From positions 1,240,001 through 1,304,000 of the forward strand of contig NZ_JHZF01000013.1 in assembly GCF_000688295.1 (NCBI RefSeq): DNA of 64,000 nucleotides, read 5' to 3'. Below the pieces are notes generated by a model. That model ran no database searches and had not been told where the DNA came from. It saw nothing but the letters and a program-made list of their open reading frames with translations. Position numbers and translations under genes: made by a program. Positions 1-8,310 of the stretch are shown here, piece after piece (position 1 is the first letter of the stretch; every line of letters begins with the position of its first letter). The DNA comes from Pseudooceanicola nanhaiensis DSM 18065 (GTDB lineage: Bacteria > Pseudomonadota > Alphaproteobacteria > Rhodobacterales > Rhodobacteraceae).

Positions 1-104
1 GCGATGTCTGCGTAGGTCTCGAGCACGGCGGCCCGGTCCTGCGCGGCGGCCGGAAGGGTGAGGGCGGTGGTCATGGCGAGGCTGGCGGTCAGCGTCCGGA
101 TCAT
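1..104 (-). CDS. Secreted protein, probable imelysin-family (partial, N-terminus only)
   Basis: Only the first 34 codons lie in the window; the gene runs off the left edge. It begins with a clear Sec signal peptide (MIRTLTASLAMTTALTLPAAA, cut after AAA). The mature protein starts QDRAAVLETYADIA. The segment AVLETYADIA resembles the start of the mature part of imelysin-like (peptidase M75 family) periplasmic iron-regulated proteins, which is why I name that family, but 13 mature residues are weak evidence. The ATG at 104 is preceded by a purine-rich GAAAGGACCCC stretch that can act as ribosome binding site. Export is well supported; the family is a guess. Confidence 0.5.
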   Translation of the reverse strand, partial: MIRTLTASLAMTTALTLPAAAQDRAAVLETYADI

Positions 105-235
105 GCGGGGTCCTTTCGAGTGTCCGTGATCGGAATCGGCCGGCGGCCGGGTCCGGGTGTCACCCCATTTCCTGACTGATTAAGTCAGCCAAGTCAAATC
201 CGATTGTTTTGCTTGGTCACCCCCGCGTGAGCGCC

Positions 236-268
236 AAAAGAAAAGGCCGGCCCCGTGAGGGGCCGGCC
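236..268 (-). terminator. Rho-independent terminator of the curlin-repeat gene
   Basis: On the minus strand a 10-bp perfect stem (GGCCGGCCCC, loop TCAC, GGGGCCGGCC at 245-268) is followed by TTTTCTTTT. It lies 25 nt past the stop codon of the curlin-repeat gene and isolates it from the imelysin-like gene. Confidence 0.9.
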
Positions 269-292
269 AGGGTATCGCGACGTTCGGAAGGC

Positions 293-1570
293 TTACTGCG
301 AGATCGCGGCGTTGTTGCCCGAGCCGACCTGCGAGAAGCCCGCGGTGTTGGCGTCGCCGACCTGCACCACGGCAACCTGGTTGCCCGCGCCGAAGCCGGT
401 GCTGTCCTGCTTGCCGGTGATGACGTTGTCGCTGCCGAGCTGGGCGGCTGCGAAGACGTTGTTGTTGCCGAAGACGTCCATCGTGAAGCTGTTGTCGCTG
501 CCGAACTGCCCGATGACACCAGCGGGCAGCAGCATGCTGGCTGCGTCGCTGCCTGCGGTGAAGCCGAGCGCGCCGCCGTTGAAGTCGCCGTCCACGTTCA
601 GGTCGATCCCGTTCGCGCTGCCGACCTGCAACATCCCGACTTCGTTCGAGTCGCCGGAAATGACGGTGCCGTTCAGGTTGGTGTTGCCGACCTGCGTGAA
701 CCCGATGTTGTTCGAGTCCCCGGTGATGGCCGCCACCGAGATCGTGTTGCCGCTGCCGTTCTGGTACGCGCCGATCTGGTTGAGGTCGCCGGAGATCGTG
801 ATCGTGCCGACGGTATTGCTGCCGCCGAGCTGGGTGGTCCCGAACTGGTTCTGCTCACCGCTGATGTCGAGCGTCGCGGTGGTGTTGCCGCCACCGATGC
901 TCGTGTTCTGGATGAGCGAGGAGGTCGTTGCACCCGACAGGTCGGCAAAGCCGGACAGCGCGCCGTTGCCGTTGTCCGACCCGGTCATGGTGACGGTCAG
1001 CAGGTTGCGCCTGTTGCCGCCGATGCCCGAGGTCTGGCGGATCAGCGCGATGGTGTCGCCGGCGCCGTCCTGCGTGACGGTGGCGTAGTTCGCCGTGCTG
1101 GAGCCCTTGGACTGGAGGAGCGCCTCGATGGTGTTGTCGTCGCCGCTCTGGGTCAGGGTGGCGCGGTTGTTGGTGAAATCGCCCGTGGAACCCGAGTTCT
1201 GGACCGCGGTGCCGATCTCGTTGCGGTCGCCGCTCTGGAGCACGGTCATCGCGTTGCCGGCGCGGGTGCCGGTGGCCGAGCCGTTGTGGTTCTGGCGGAC
1301 GCCCGAGACGCCGTTGAACGCGGTCGTGCCTTCGCCGAGGCTGTTGTTCGCACCCGACTGGGTCACGTCCACATCGTTGCGCGCGCCGTTCTGGCGCAGG
1401 TTCTGCGACGCGGAGCCGGCCACGTTGTTGCTGCCGCCGCTCTGGTCGATCAGGGCGGCGTTGCCGGTGCCGGCCTGGTCGAGATAGGCGTCGTTGCCGT
1501 CTGCATAGGCCGCGGACATGGACAGGCCGAGCGCGGTGCTTGCTGCCAGTGCGTATTTGATGGTCGTCAT
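293..1570 (-). CDS. Curlin-repeat (CsgA/CsgB-like) secreted amyloid-type protein
   Basis: A 425-residue secreted protein built almost wholly of degenerate curlin repeats, about 20 residues each, with the pattern N/Q-G-x-x-N-x-x-x-x-x-Q (for example QVGSGNNAAISQ at the C-terminus, QSGDRNEIGTAVQ, TQVGNTNLNGT). Residues 1-23 form a signal peptide ending SAAYA. Such Asn/Gln/Gly-rich repeats stack as beta strands in curli subunits, so the inferred role is an extracellular amyloid fibre or adhesin. At over 400 residues it is about three times the length of E. coli CsgA. The start at 1570 is chosen because AAGGGA precedes it at correct spacing; an in-frame ATG 15 nt upstream lacks a good site. No csgE, csgF or csgG secretion gene is visible here, so the export partner must be elsewhere. 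A strong terminator follows. Confidence 0.85.
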   Translation of the reverse strand: MTTIKYALAASTALGLSMSAAYADGNDAYLDQAGTGNAALIDQSGGSNNVAGSASQNLRQNGARNDVDVTQSGANNSLGEGTTAFNGVSGVRQNHNGSATGTRAGNAMTVLQSGDRNEIGTAVQNSGSTGDFTNNRATLTQSGDDNTIEALLQSKGSSTANYATVTQDGAGDTIALIRQTSGIGGNRRNLLTVTMTGSDNGNGALSGFADLSGATTSSLIQNTSIGGGNTTATLDISGEQNQFGTTQLGGSNTVGTITISGDLNQIGAYQNGSGNTISVAAITGDSNNIGFTQVGNTNLNGTVISGDSNEVGMLQVGSANGIDLNVDGDFNGGALGFTAGSDAASMLLPAGVIGQFGSDNSFTMDVFGNNNVFAAAQLGSDNVITGKQDSTGFGAGNQVAVVQVGDANTAGFSQVGSGNNAAISQ

Positions 1571-1987
1571 GATCGTTCCCTTCATGAAATCCGGCGCGCC
1601 CCGGAATGCCCCCCCGGGCCTTGCGGAGGAGGGCGGCGCCGTTTTTTTATCCTGCCCGGAAAAAGCCGGGGCCAAGCCCCGGCAGCGTTGAAATTATTTT
1701 GGAATTGGCAATCGCTGGTTGAAACCTCGTCTTCGTCCCGATTCCGGCAATTCAGTTTCGGGCGTTAATAGAGGTTAACAACCAAATGGGATGACGTAAC
1801 GCAAGCTTCTTGCACGTTCTTGCCCCAAAAAAGACAATATTAACGGTCTCGACGTGTCTGAAACCGGGAATGGCGCTTTATTGTTTCCGGAAGCGAACCG
1901 AATCCGCAAACTTCGCGCGGCAAATCGGGCCACAAGATGGCGAAACGGGTGAGTCGCGCCCCATTTCCGCCCGGGCGCTCAGGCTGC
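1571..1987. other. Intergenic region upstream of the curlin-repeat gene
   Basis: About 417 bases without a convincing gene. The part from about 1685 to 1900 is clearly less GC-rich than the surroundings (runs such as AAATTATTTTGG and TTAATAGAGGTTAAC), as expected for a promoter and regulator-binding region of the minus-strand curlin gene. A separately listed hairpin at 1660-1683 sits in the presumed leader. I cannot assign the promoter hexamers with confidence. Confidence 0.5.
1660..1683 (-). terminator. Intrinsic terminator or attenuator in the curlin leader
   Basis: Reading the minus strand, GCCGGGGC-TTG-GCCCCGGC is followed directly by TTTTT. It lies about 90 nt upstream of the curlin start codon and about 300 nt past the PAP2 stop. 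It could end PAP2 transcripts, or act as an attenuator if the curlin promoter lies in the AT-richer stretch upstream. Confidence 0.6.
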
Positions 1988-2707
1988 TCAGTGCTCGACC
2001 GCGCCTTCCGGCTCGATCTTGCCGCGCTGCGCCAGGAAGCGCGCGACCAGCGACACGCCGAGCGCCCAGGCCGCCCCGAGGGTCCAGCCGGCCAGCACGT
2101 CCGACGGCCAGTGGACGCCCAGGTAGACCCGGCTGAGCCCGACCAGGACCGTCACCAGCGCGGCCACGATGATGTGGAAGGCCTTGAGCCGCGCCCTGGT
2201 CTCGAGCCGGGCCAGCATCACGGCCAGCGTCAGGTAGGTCACCGCCGACATCATCGAATGGCCGGAGGGGAAGGAGGCAGTCACCACCTCGACCCCGTGC
2301 GGAACGAGGTCGGGGCGGGGGCGGCCGAAGAAGCCTTTCGCCACGGTCGAGACCAGCGCGCCGCCGATGATCGCGAGCGTCAGGAAGAGGGCGGAATGCG
2401 CCTGCCGGATCAGCAGCAGGTAGATCACCACGGCCGAGGTGATGAGCGTGATGATCGTCACCCCGCCGAGCGCGGTCAGGTCCCGCATCATGACCTCGAT
2501 GGTGTGGCCCCCGATCGGGTCGGTCGGGTCGCCCGGGGTCCGCAGCGCCATCAGGATCGCCTCGTCGAAGGCGTGGAACTCGCCTTCTGCCATCTCCGAT
2601 GCGATCTCGACAAAGGCCCAGAGCGCGCCGGTGCAGATGAGCAGCACGATCAGCGTGGCAATCTCGAGCCGGGCAATCGGGGCGGACAGGAAGGTTGGCA
2701 GGCGCAT
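1988..2707 (-). CDS. PAP2 (phosphatidic acid phosphatase type 2) family membrane phosphatase
   Basis: A 239-residue integral membrane phosphatase with about six hydrophobic segments. All three PAP2 signature motifs are present in order: KGFFGRPRP (K-x6-RP, near residue 118), FPSGHSM (PSGH) and SRVYLGVHWPSDVLAG (SR-x5-H-x3-D), which together form the vanadate-type active site with the catalytic histidines. Known relatives dephosphorylate undecaprenyl pyrophosphate, phosphatidic acid or other lipid phosphates at the periplasmic face; the substrate here is not identifiable. The start at 2707 puts a first membrane helix at residues 11-38. It lies 77 bases beyond the M20 gene on the same strand and may be cotranscribed with it. 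Confidence 0.9.
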   Translation of the reverse strand: MRLPTFLSAPIARLEIATLIVLLICTGALWAFVEIASEMAEGEFHAFDEAILMALRTPGDPTDPIGGHTIEVMMRDLTALGGVTIITLITSAVVIYLLLIRQAHSALFLTLAIIGGALVSTVAKGFFGRPRPDLVPHGVEVVTASFPSGHSMMSAVTYLTLAVMLARLETRARLKAFHIIVAALVTVLVGLSRVYLGVHWPSDVLAGWTLGAAWALGVSLVARFLAQRGKIEPEGAVEH

Positions 2708-2784
2708 GGTGGCTCCGGATCTGGGGGTGGGCGTTGAGACTGGGGCGGCAACGGCCCGAGGCAAGATGCCCCGGGCCGCGGCGC

Positions 2785-4071
2785 TCAGATCGCTTCCAGC
2801 CCGCACCATTCCGCAATGAAGAGCGCGATGGTCCCGGTGACGCGTTTCACCGAGGCGAGGCTGACCCGTTCGTCGAACCCGTGGATGCCCTCGGAATAGG
2901 GGCCGTAGACGAGGCACGGCGTCTCGCCGTAGATCACGAACACACGGCCGTCGAGGTAGCCGGGCGTGACGAAGCTTTCGAGCGGTTTGCGGTAGCTCGC
3001 CATATGGGCGCGGGTGAGGGTTTCCTCGGCGGCGCTGCCCTCCTCCAGCACGTAGCCTTCGGCGAAGAAGCCGTTGAAGATCACTTGCGGAGGGTTGTTG
3101 GCGAGGAAGGGGATGCCGTCCGAGACGCGGCGCAGATGCGTTTCGATCTCGCGCGCGGCGTCCTCGGCCCGGGTGCCGGGGTAGATCGCGATGCGGCAGT
3201 CGAATTCGCACCAGGCGGGCACCGAGGAGGCCCAGTCGCCGCCCACGATCTTGCCCACGTTGAAGTTGATCGGGTGATCGAGGTCCTCGAAATGCCGGTG
3301 GTCGCCCTTGCGGGCGTTCCATTCCTCTTCCAGAGCCCGCAGGACGCGGATCAGCTCGTAGGCGGCCTCGATGGCATTGGCGCCTGCGCCCGCCTCGCGG
3401 ACATGGACAGGAACGCCCTCGACGCGCACGCGGAACCAGATCACGCCGGTATTGGCGCGGACCAGCTTGTCATCCTCTGGCTCGGGAATGATCGCCGCAT
3501 CCGCGCGGTAGCCGCGCTGCAGGCAGGCCAGCGCGCCGTTGCCGGTGCATTCCTCTTCGACCACCGATTGCTGGTAGAGCGTCGCGGCCGGCCGGTAGCC
3601 CAGCGTTTTCAGCGCCTCGACCGCGAAGATGTTGGCGGCGAGGCCCGCCTTCATGTCCGCGACGCCGCGGCCATAGAGCCAGTCGCCATCCCGGCGCGGC
3701 GCGAAGGGCGGCGAGGTCCACATCCCCTCGGGCCCCGTGGGCACGACGTCCACATGGCCATTCAGGATCAGCGAGCGGCCCTTTTCCTCGGCCGGGCGCA
3801 GGGTGCCCACCACGTTGATCGCGTTGGAATAGTCCACGTCGACCGGGGAGAACCCGGGGTGATGACGGATCGCCTCCACGTCGATGGCCCAGCGGTCCAT
3901 CGTGTAGCCGCGGGCCTGCATCTCGCGGAACAGGAAGTCCTGCGCGGTGTGCTCCTGCCCGCGCAGCGAGGGAAAGCGCGACAGCTCTTCGGTGAAGGCC
4001 ACCTGATCCTCGAACCCGGCATCCACCGCGGCGAGGATGCGGTCGGTCAGCTCCTGCGACAGCGGGCTCAT
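2785..4071 (-). CDS. ArgE/DapE-type M20 family deacylase
   Basis: A 428-residue zinc-dependent amidohydrolase of peptidase family M20. The metal-site motifs are seen: GHVDVVPTG with MWTSPPF (first metal His and Asp), YGRGVADMKAG (bridging Asp) and VVEEECTGNGA (catalytic Glu pair). The central dimerisation insertion (NFNVGKIVGGDWASSVPAWCEFDCRI region) is normal. Members remove N-acyl groups from amino acids or split short amides in the cytoplasm. Its start codon overlaps the stop of the upstream histone-deacetylase-like gene in an ATGA (4068-4071), so the two are translationally coupled and probably act in one route, for example removal of acyl groups from polyamine- or amino-acid-derived amides. 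The exact substrate is unknown. Confidence 0.9.
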   Translation of the reverse strand: MSPLSQELTDRILAAVDAGFEDQVAFTEELSRFPSLRGQEHTAQDFLFREMQARGYTMDRWAIDVEAIRHHPGFSPVDVDYSNAINVVGTLRPAEEKGRSLILNGHVDVVPTGPEGMWTSPPFAPRRDGDWLYGRGVADMKAGLAANIFAVEALKTLGYRPAATLYQQSVVEEECTGNGALACLQRGYRADAAIIPEPEDDKLVRANTGVIWFRVRVEGVPVHVREAGAGANAIEAAYELIRVLRALEEEWNARKGDHRHFEDLDHPINFNVGKIVGGDWASSVPAWCEFDCRIAIYPGTRAEDAAREIETHLRRVSDGIPFLANNPPQVIFNGFFAEGYVLEEGSAAEETLTRAHMASYRKPLESFVTPGYLDGRVFVIYGETPCLVYGPYSEGIHGFDERVSLASVKRVTGTIALFIAEWCGLEAI

Positions 4072-5096
4072 GCGTCGCCTCCCAGGAAGCCGCCGAGGAA
4101 GCTCTCGAGCGAGGTGGTGAGATCCGTCGAGAGATAGCCGCCCTCCTGCACCAGCACCGTCGGATACCCCGCGGCAGCGATCATCTCGCCGGCCTGCCGG
4201 AAGCCGTCGAACGTCACCGCCATGCCCTTGAGCGGGTCGTTCTCGTGCGCGTCGAGCCCGAGGCTCACCATCAGCGCGCCCGGCCCGAAGCCGTTGATGT
4301 GGCGCAGCGCGTCCCGCAGCGTGTCGAGCCAGGGGCCGTCGCCGGTGCCGCGGGGCAGGGGGAAGTTGCGGTTGAACCCCTCGCCGTCGCCGGTCCCGGT
4401 CTCGGCGGCATGGCCCACGAAGAACGGGTAGTATTCCCGCGGATCGGCATGGATCGAAACGGTCATCACGTCGGCCCGGTCGTAGAAGATCGCCTGCGTG
4501 CCGTTGCCGTGGTGCACGTCGATGTCCAGCGTCGCGACCTTCTGGTGCCCGCGCCTGAGTCGGGCGGCGGCGATGGCCGAGACGTTCATCAGGCAATGCC
4601 CGGCCGCGATCTCGGCCGAGGTGTGATGCCCCGGCGGCCGGCAGAGCGCATAGGCCGCGCGCTCGCCCGCCAGAACGGCGTCGGCGGCGGCCACGGCGCA
4701 ATCGGCGGCGCGGCGGGTGGCCAGCCAGCTGCCCTTGCCGACCGGCGCGGCGGTGTCGCCCATGTGCCAGCCCGCGCGGGCCACGAGATGCTCGGGATAG
4801 CTTGCGGCGGCATCCCGGGGGAAGACGTTGGGGATCACCTCGGGCCCGGCATCGGGCAGCGCCTGCCATTCGTCCCAGCAGGTCTCGAGGAAGTCGATGA
4901 AGCGCGGGCTGTGCACCGCCTCCAGCGCGGAGCGCGGCGCCTCGGGCGGGTCCGAGACGGGCAGCCCGAGGGCCTCGAGCCCGGCGAGCAGGAGCCTCGC
5001 CCGCTCGGCCTGTTCCGCGTTCCGGGCGATCTGCCCGTGGGTCAGCCGGAATTTCGGGTCATGGGCCTCGGTCTCCGGCGCGTAGAAACATTTCAT
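4068..5096 (-). CDS. Histone deacetylase family protein (acetylpolyamine amidohydrolase-like)
   Basis: A 342-residue zinc deacetylase. Visible catalytic parts are RPPGHHTS (the His-His charge-relay pair), LDIDVHHGNGT (zinc-binding Asp and His), the second zinc Asp in SLGLDAHENDPL and the active-site Tyr in QEGGYLS. N-terminal MKCFYAPE followed by H-x-P-x-F is typical of the bacterial acetylpolyamine amidohydrolase branch, whose members remove acetyl groups from putrescine, cadaverine or spermidine. It is the first gene of a coupled pair with the M20 deacylase (ATGA overlap) and is transcribed away from the amidase gene, with 162 bases between the two starts for both promoters. Function as an amide deacetylase is firm; polyamine specificity is inference. 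Confidence 0.9.
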   Translation of the reverse strand: MKCFYAPETEAHDPKFRLTHGQIARNAEQAERARLLLAGLEALGLPVSDPPEAPRSALEAVHSPRFIDFLETCWDEWQALPDAGPEVIPNVFPRDAAASYPEHLVARAGWHMGDTAAPVGKGSWLATRRAADCAVAAADAVLAGERAAYALCRPPGHHTSAEIAAGHCLMNVSAIAAARLRRGHQKVATLDIDVHHGNGTQAIFYDRADVMTVSIHADPREYYPFFVGHAAETGTGDGEGFNRNFPLPRGTGDGPWLDTLRDALRHINGFGPGALMVSLGLDAHENDPLKGMAVTFDGFRQAGEMIAAAGYPTVLVQEGGYLSTDLTTSLESFLGGFLGGDA

Positions 5097-5258
5097 CTGG
5101 TCTGCCCTTCCTACTGCGGCCTTTGCAGGCACCCTGTTCCGCATGGCGCCGGAGGGCAAGGCCACATCGCAGCTTGCCGCGCTTCCGGGAGAATCCGCTT
5201 GACCTTGCGGGATGCGATGGCCCTCCCTGCGCGAAGACCGCAACAGAAAGAGACGCCC

Positions 5259-6653
5259 ATGACCGACGATCCCGACACGCTCTCCGCCCGCGAACTGGCA
5301 CACCGCATCCGCGAGGGGCGGCTTTCCGCGGCCGCGGTCACGCGCGGGGTGCTCGACAGGATGGCGCGGGTGAACCCCGGGATCAACGCGATCGTGCAGG
5401 AATGCGGCGACGCGGCGATGGCCGAGGCCGAGGCGGTCGACCGCAAGGCCGCGGCGGGCGAGAGGCTGGGCATCCTCGCGGGCGTGCCGGTGACGATCAA
5501 GGTGATCGCCGACCAGGCGGGCTATGCCACGACCAATGGCACGACCCTTGCCAGGGACCTTGTCGCGAAGGCGGACAACCCCTTCCTGCGCAACATGCGC
5601 GCCGAGGGGGCGATCGTCGTCGGGCGGACCAACACGCCCGCCTTTTCCTACCGCTGGTTCACCTCGAACCTGATCCACGGCACCACCGTGAACCCGCGCA
5701 ACCACGGGCTGACGCCCGGCGGCTCCTCGGGCGGGGCGGGCGCGGCGGTGGCGGCGGGGCTCGGGCATATCGCCCATGGCACCGACATCGCGGGGTCGAT
5801 CCGCTACCCGGCCTATGCCTGCGGCATCCAGGGGCTGCGCCCGACCCCGGGGCGGGTGCCCTATTTCAACGCGACCTCGGGCGACCGGGCGATCGGGCCG
5901 CAGATGATGGCGGTCTCGGGGCCGCTGGCGCGCCGGGTCGATGATCTCCGCCTCGGGCTCGAGGCGATGGCGGGCGAGGATCCGGACGATCCCTGGAGCG
6001 TGCCGGTGCCGCTGCGCGGTGCCCCCTACCGCCGCCGCGTGGCGCTGGTGACCCATCCCGGCGGGATCGACACCGACCCCCGCATCGTCGACGACCTGCA
6101 CCGCGCGGCCGGGATCCTGCGCCGCGCCGGCTGGGAGGTCGAGACCCCGACCCACGTGCCCGAGATCCGCGAGGCGGTGGAGCTGCAGACCGATCTCTGG
6201 CTCTCGGACGCCTATGCCGACAAGCTCGCCGCGGCGGAGGCCGAGGGCGATCCCGGCGCGCTCGCCTGTCTTGGCAAGTTCCGCGAGCGGGCCTCGACCA
6301 TCGACACGGCACGGATCACCCGGCTCTTCATCCGGCGCTCGGCGCTGGCCCGGGCGTGGCGCGCCTTCCTTGCCGATTACCCGGTGGTGCTGACACCCGT
6401 CTCGGCGGAGCTGCCGTTCAAGCAGGACGAGGATCTCGAAGGCCCCGAAGTGCTCGACCGGCTGTGGGAGGCGCAGCTGCCGCAGGTCGCCATCCCGCTG
6501 CTCGGCCTGCCGGGCGCGTCGGTCTGCTCGGGGATCGAGGGCAACGTGCCCTCGGGCGTGCACATCGTCACCGCACCCTGGCGCGAGGACATCTGCCTCG
6601 ACGCGGCGGAGGTGCTGGAGGCGGGCTTCGGCGTGCCGGAGGTGGCCGGCTGA
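5259..6653 (+). CDS. Amidase signature family protein
   Basis: A 464-residue amidase of the Ser-cisSer-Lys class. The catalytic Lys lies in VPVTIKVIADQAG (about residue 83), the cis-Ser in TPGGSSGGAGAAVAAG, and the nucleophilic Ser in GTDIAGSIRYPAYAC. Length and motif spacing are normal. The family hydrolyses carboxylic amides or acts in the GatA role; the isolated gene, lack of gatB/gatC and the neighbouring deacetylases point to catabolic amide hydrolysis. The start is the ATG at 5259 after an AGAAAGAGA purine stretch. It is divergent from the deacetylase gene and ends five bases from the convergent GNAT gene. Confidence 0.9.
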   Translation: MTDDPDTLSARELAHRIREGRLSAAAVTRGVLDRMARVNPGINAIVQECGDAAMAEAEAVDRKAAAGERLGILAGVPVTIKVIADQAGYATTNGTTLARDLVAKADNPFLRNMRAEGAIVVGRTNTPAFSYRWFTSNLIHGTTVNPRNHGLTPGGSSGGAGAAVAAGLGHIAHGTDIAGSIRYPAYACGIQGLRPTPGRVPYFNATSGDRAIGPQMMAVSGPLARRVDDLRLGLEAMAGEDPDDPWSVPVPLRGAPYRRRVALVTHPGGIDTDPRIVDDLHRAAGILRRAGWEVETPTHVPEIREAVELQTDLWLSDAYADKLAAAEAEGDPGALACLGKFRERASTIDTARITRLFIRRSALARAWRAFLADYPVVLTPVSAELPFKQDEDLEGPEVLDRLWEAQLPQVAIPLLGLPGASVCSGIEGNVPSGVHIVTAPWREDICLDAAEVLEAGFGVPEVAG

Positions 6654-6657
6654 GCGC

Positions 6658-7113
6658 TCAGAACAGCGGCTTCTCCATGTAGACCCGGTCGAAGCCCTTC
6701 TCGGACACCCGGTGCGTCTCGCGGTAGCCGATCCGGGTGTAGAGCGCGACGTTCTCGACCATCTTCTCGTGGGTGTAGAGCCGCATCCGCTCGAACCCGG
6801 CGGTGCGCGCGACCGCCTCGGCCTCGGTCAGAAGCTGTCGCCCGACGCCCAGCCCCTGCGCGCCCGGGGCGACGGCGATGTTGTCCAGGAGCATCGCGTC
6901 TTCCTGCGGGACGAGGACCAGCACCCCGCAGAGGCCCCGCGCCGCGTCCTCGCTCACCCGGACCCGGCCCGCGGCCACGAGGCCCGCGTAATCGTCACCC
7001 ATCGGCCCGGGCTCCCGCCCGATCCGCGCGACGTAGGGGGCGTAGGCCTCGCGCACGAGGCGTGCGACGGCGGGGACGTCCTCGGGCGTGGCAAGCCGGA
7101 TGGACTGGGACAT
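6658..7113 (-). CDS. GNAT family N-acetyltransferase
   Basis: A 151-residue acetyltransferase of the GNAT fold. Strand beta4 (DAMLLDNIAV) leads into the acetyl-CoA pyrophosphate loop APGAQGLGVGRQLL (Q/R-x-x-G-x-G/A), followed by the C-terminal ARTAGFERMRLYTHEKM and YTRIGYRETHR segments. The N-terminal IRLATPEDVPAVARLVREAY is the usual alpha1 region. The substrate cannot be predicted. Single gene, convergent with the amidase, with a start at 7113 preceded by GAGGTGCC. Confidence 0.85.
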   Translation of the reverse strand: MSQSIRLATPEDVPAVARLVREAYAPYVARIGREPGPMGDDYAGLVAAGRVRVSEDAARGLCGVLVLVPQEDAMLLDNIAVAPGAQGLGVGRQLLTEAEAVARTAGFERMRLYTHEKMVENVALYTRIGYRETHRVSEKGFDRVYMEKPLF

Positions 7114-7253
7114 GGCACCTCCTCACCCGCGCGGACAGCCCGTGCGGCCCGGCCATCCTTTCAGGCGGGGGGCTTCGACACAACGCGCCCGCCTTCGCCA
7201 TCGGCCGTTGCCCGCGCACGCGGCATCCCTGCCACGGGCCGAACGGACGCAAA

Positions 7254-7281
7254 CGCCCCGGCGGCCGGAGGCCCCGGGGCG
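7254..7281 (-). terminator. GC-rich hairpin after the TAXI gene, weak terminator
   Basis: On the minus strand CGCCCCGG and CCGGGGCG form an 8-bp stem about 28 nt past the TAXI stop codon, followed only by TTTG. The short U run makes intrinsic termination uncertain. Confidence 0.45.
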
Positions 7282-7308
7282 CGTTCAGGTGGCGGAAAGG
7301 ATTGCGCG

Positions 7309-8286
7309 TTACTTCAGCGCGCCGACCTCGCGGTAATACCGCTCCGCGCCCGGGTGCAGCGGCATGTCGGCGAGCGACTGGACCGCGTAGTCGATGTCCA
7401 GCGCCCTGGCCCAGGGGGCGTCGGTCGAGATCGACCCGATGTTCTCCCAGAACGCCCTGGTGACCTGGTAGATCGTCTCCTCGTCCAGATCCGCCCGGAC
7501 GCCGATCCCGACGGCCGTGTCGTTCGACATCACCGGCCCCTCGTTGACCTGCCCCTTGTACTGGCCCGCCGGGACCTCGGCGAGGTAGCGGAAGTTGCCG
7601 AGGAACTTGGTCACCGCCTCGCCCTCCCACGCCTCGGGGCCGATGAAGCGGACGTCCTCGGTCTCGGTGAACTGGATGAACTGCTGGCAGGGGTCGAGGC
7701 AGCCGTTGACATACATGTCGATCTTGCCGTCCAGGAACGACTGGAAGCCGGTCGCCCAGTTGGCGGTGATCGCCTCGTAATCCTCGCCCGCGACGAGGCC
7801 GGTCGTCGCCTCGATCCAGCCCTTGGCCGCGTTGAACGCCCCGCCGCCGGCGGGGCCGAGGAAGACCGTCGTGCCTTCCAGATCGTCGAGCGTCCGGATG
7901 TCGCTGCCGGCGCGCACGGCGTAGTGGTACTGGCCGTAGGGGAACCACATCAGCAGCGCGACGTTCCTGGCGGCCTCCGCGGCGTCGGGCTCGTTGCCAT
8001 ACATCGCCGTGCCCTTCGCCATGAAGTTGTAGATCGTCGGCGAGGCCATGAACATGTCGAGGTTGCCGCGCGCGGCCTCGAGCTGGTGCACGGTGGCGGC
8101 GCCGCCGCCCGCGACCTCGATCTCGATGTCCTCGAGGTGGTCGTTCACCACGTTGGCGAAGGTCGCCATGGTGATCGCCTGCCCGAGGGAGGGCTCGATC
8201 GTTGCCATCTTGAGGGTGGTCTCGGCCAGCACCGGGCCGGTCGCGAGCGCGAAAGCGGCCGTCGCCGCGAAGGTCAGTGATCTCAT
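7309..8286 (-). CDS. TAXI family TRAP transporter solute-binding protein
   Basis: A 325-residue periplasmic binding protein with a signal peptide (residues 1-21, ending PVLA). The start of the mature protein (TTLKMATIEPSLGQAITMATFANVV), the LEAARGNLDMFMAS segment and the paired domains match the TAXI (TRAP-associated extracytoplasmic immunogenic) branch of receptors. It delivers a small organic solute to the fused permease encoded just upstream (8311-10404), 24 bases away on the same strand. Known TAXI ligands are often glutamate or dicarboxylate-like, but the nearby sulfatase-type enzyme suggests a sulfate or phosphonate ester or its product here. That is inference from context only. Confidence 0.9.
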   Translation of the reverse strand: MRSLTFAATAAFALATGPVLAETTLKMATIEPSLGQAITMATFANVVNDHLEDIEIEVAGGGAATVHQLEAARGNLDMFMASPTIYNFMAKGTAMYGNEPDAAEAARNVALLMWFPYGQYHYAVRAGSDIRTLDDLEGTTVFLGPAGGGAFNAAKGWIEATTGLVAGEDYEAITANWATGFQSFLDGKIDMYVNGCLDPCQQFIQFTETEDVRFIGPEAWEGEAVTKFLGNFRYLAEVPAGQYKGQVNEGPVMSNDTAVGIGVRADLDEETIYQVTRAFWENIGSISTDAPWARALDIDYAVQSLADMPLHPGAERYYREVGALK

Positions 8287-8310
8287 CTTGGTCTCCTCCT
8301 CAGAATTCGT

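Noticed and set aside
209-1768. 519-codon open frame on the plus strand opposite the curlin gene
   Set aside because: A reverse image of the repeat-rich curlin gene; the terminator and ribosome binding site support the minus strand.
1765-1779. TTAA-N6-TTAA as a CtrA box upstream of the curlin gene
   Set aside because: The spacing is six, not seven, bases, and the stretch is AT-rich, so a chance match is likely.
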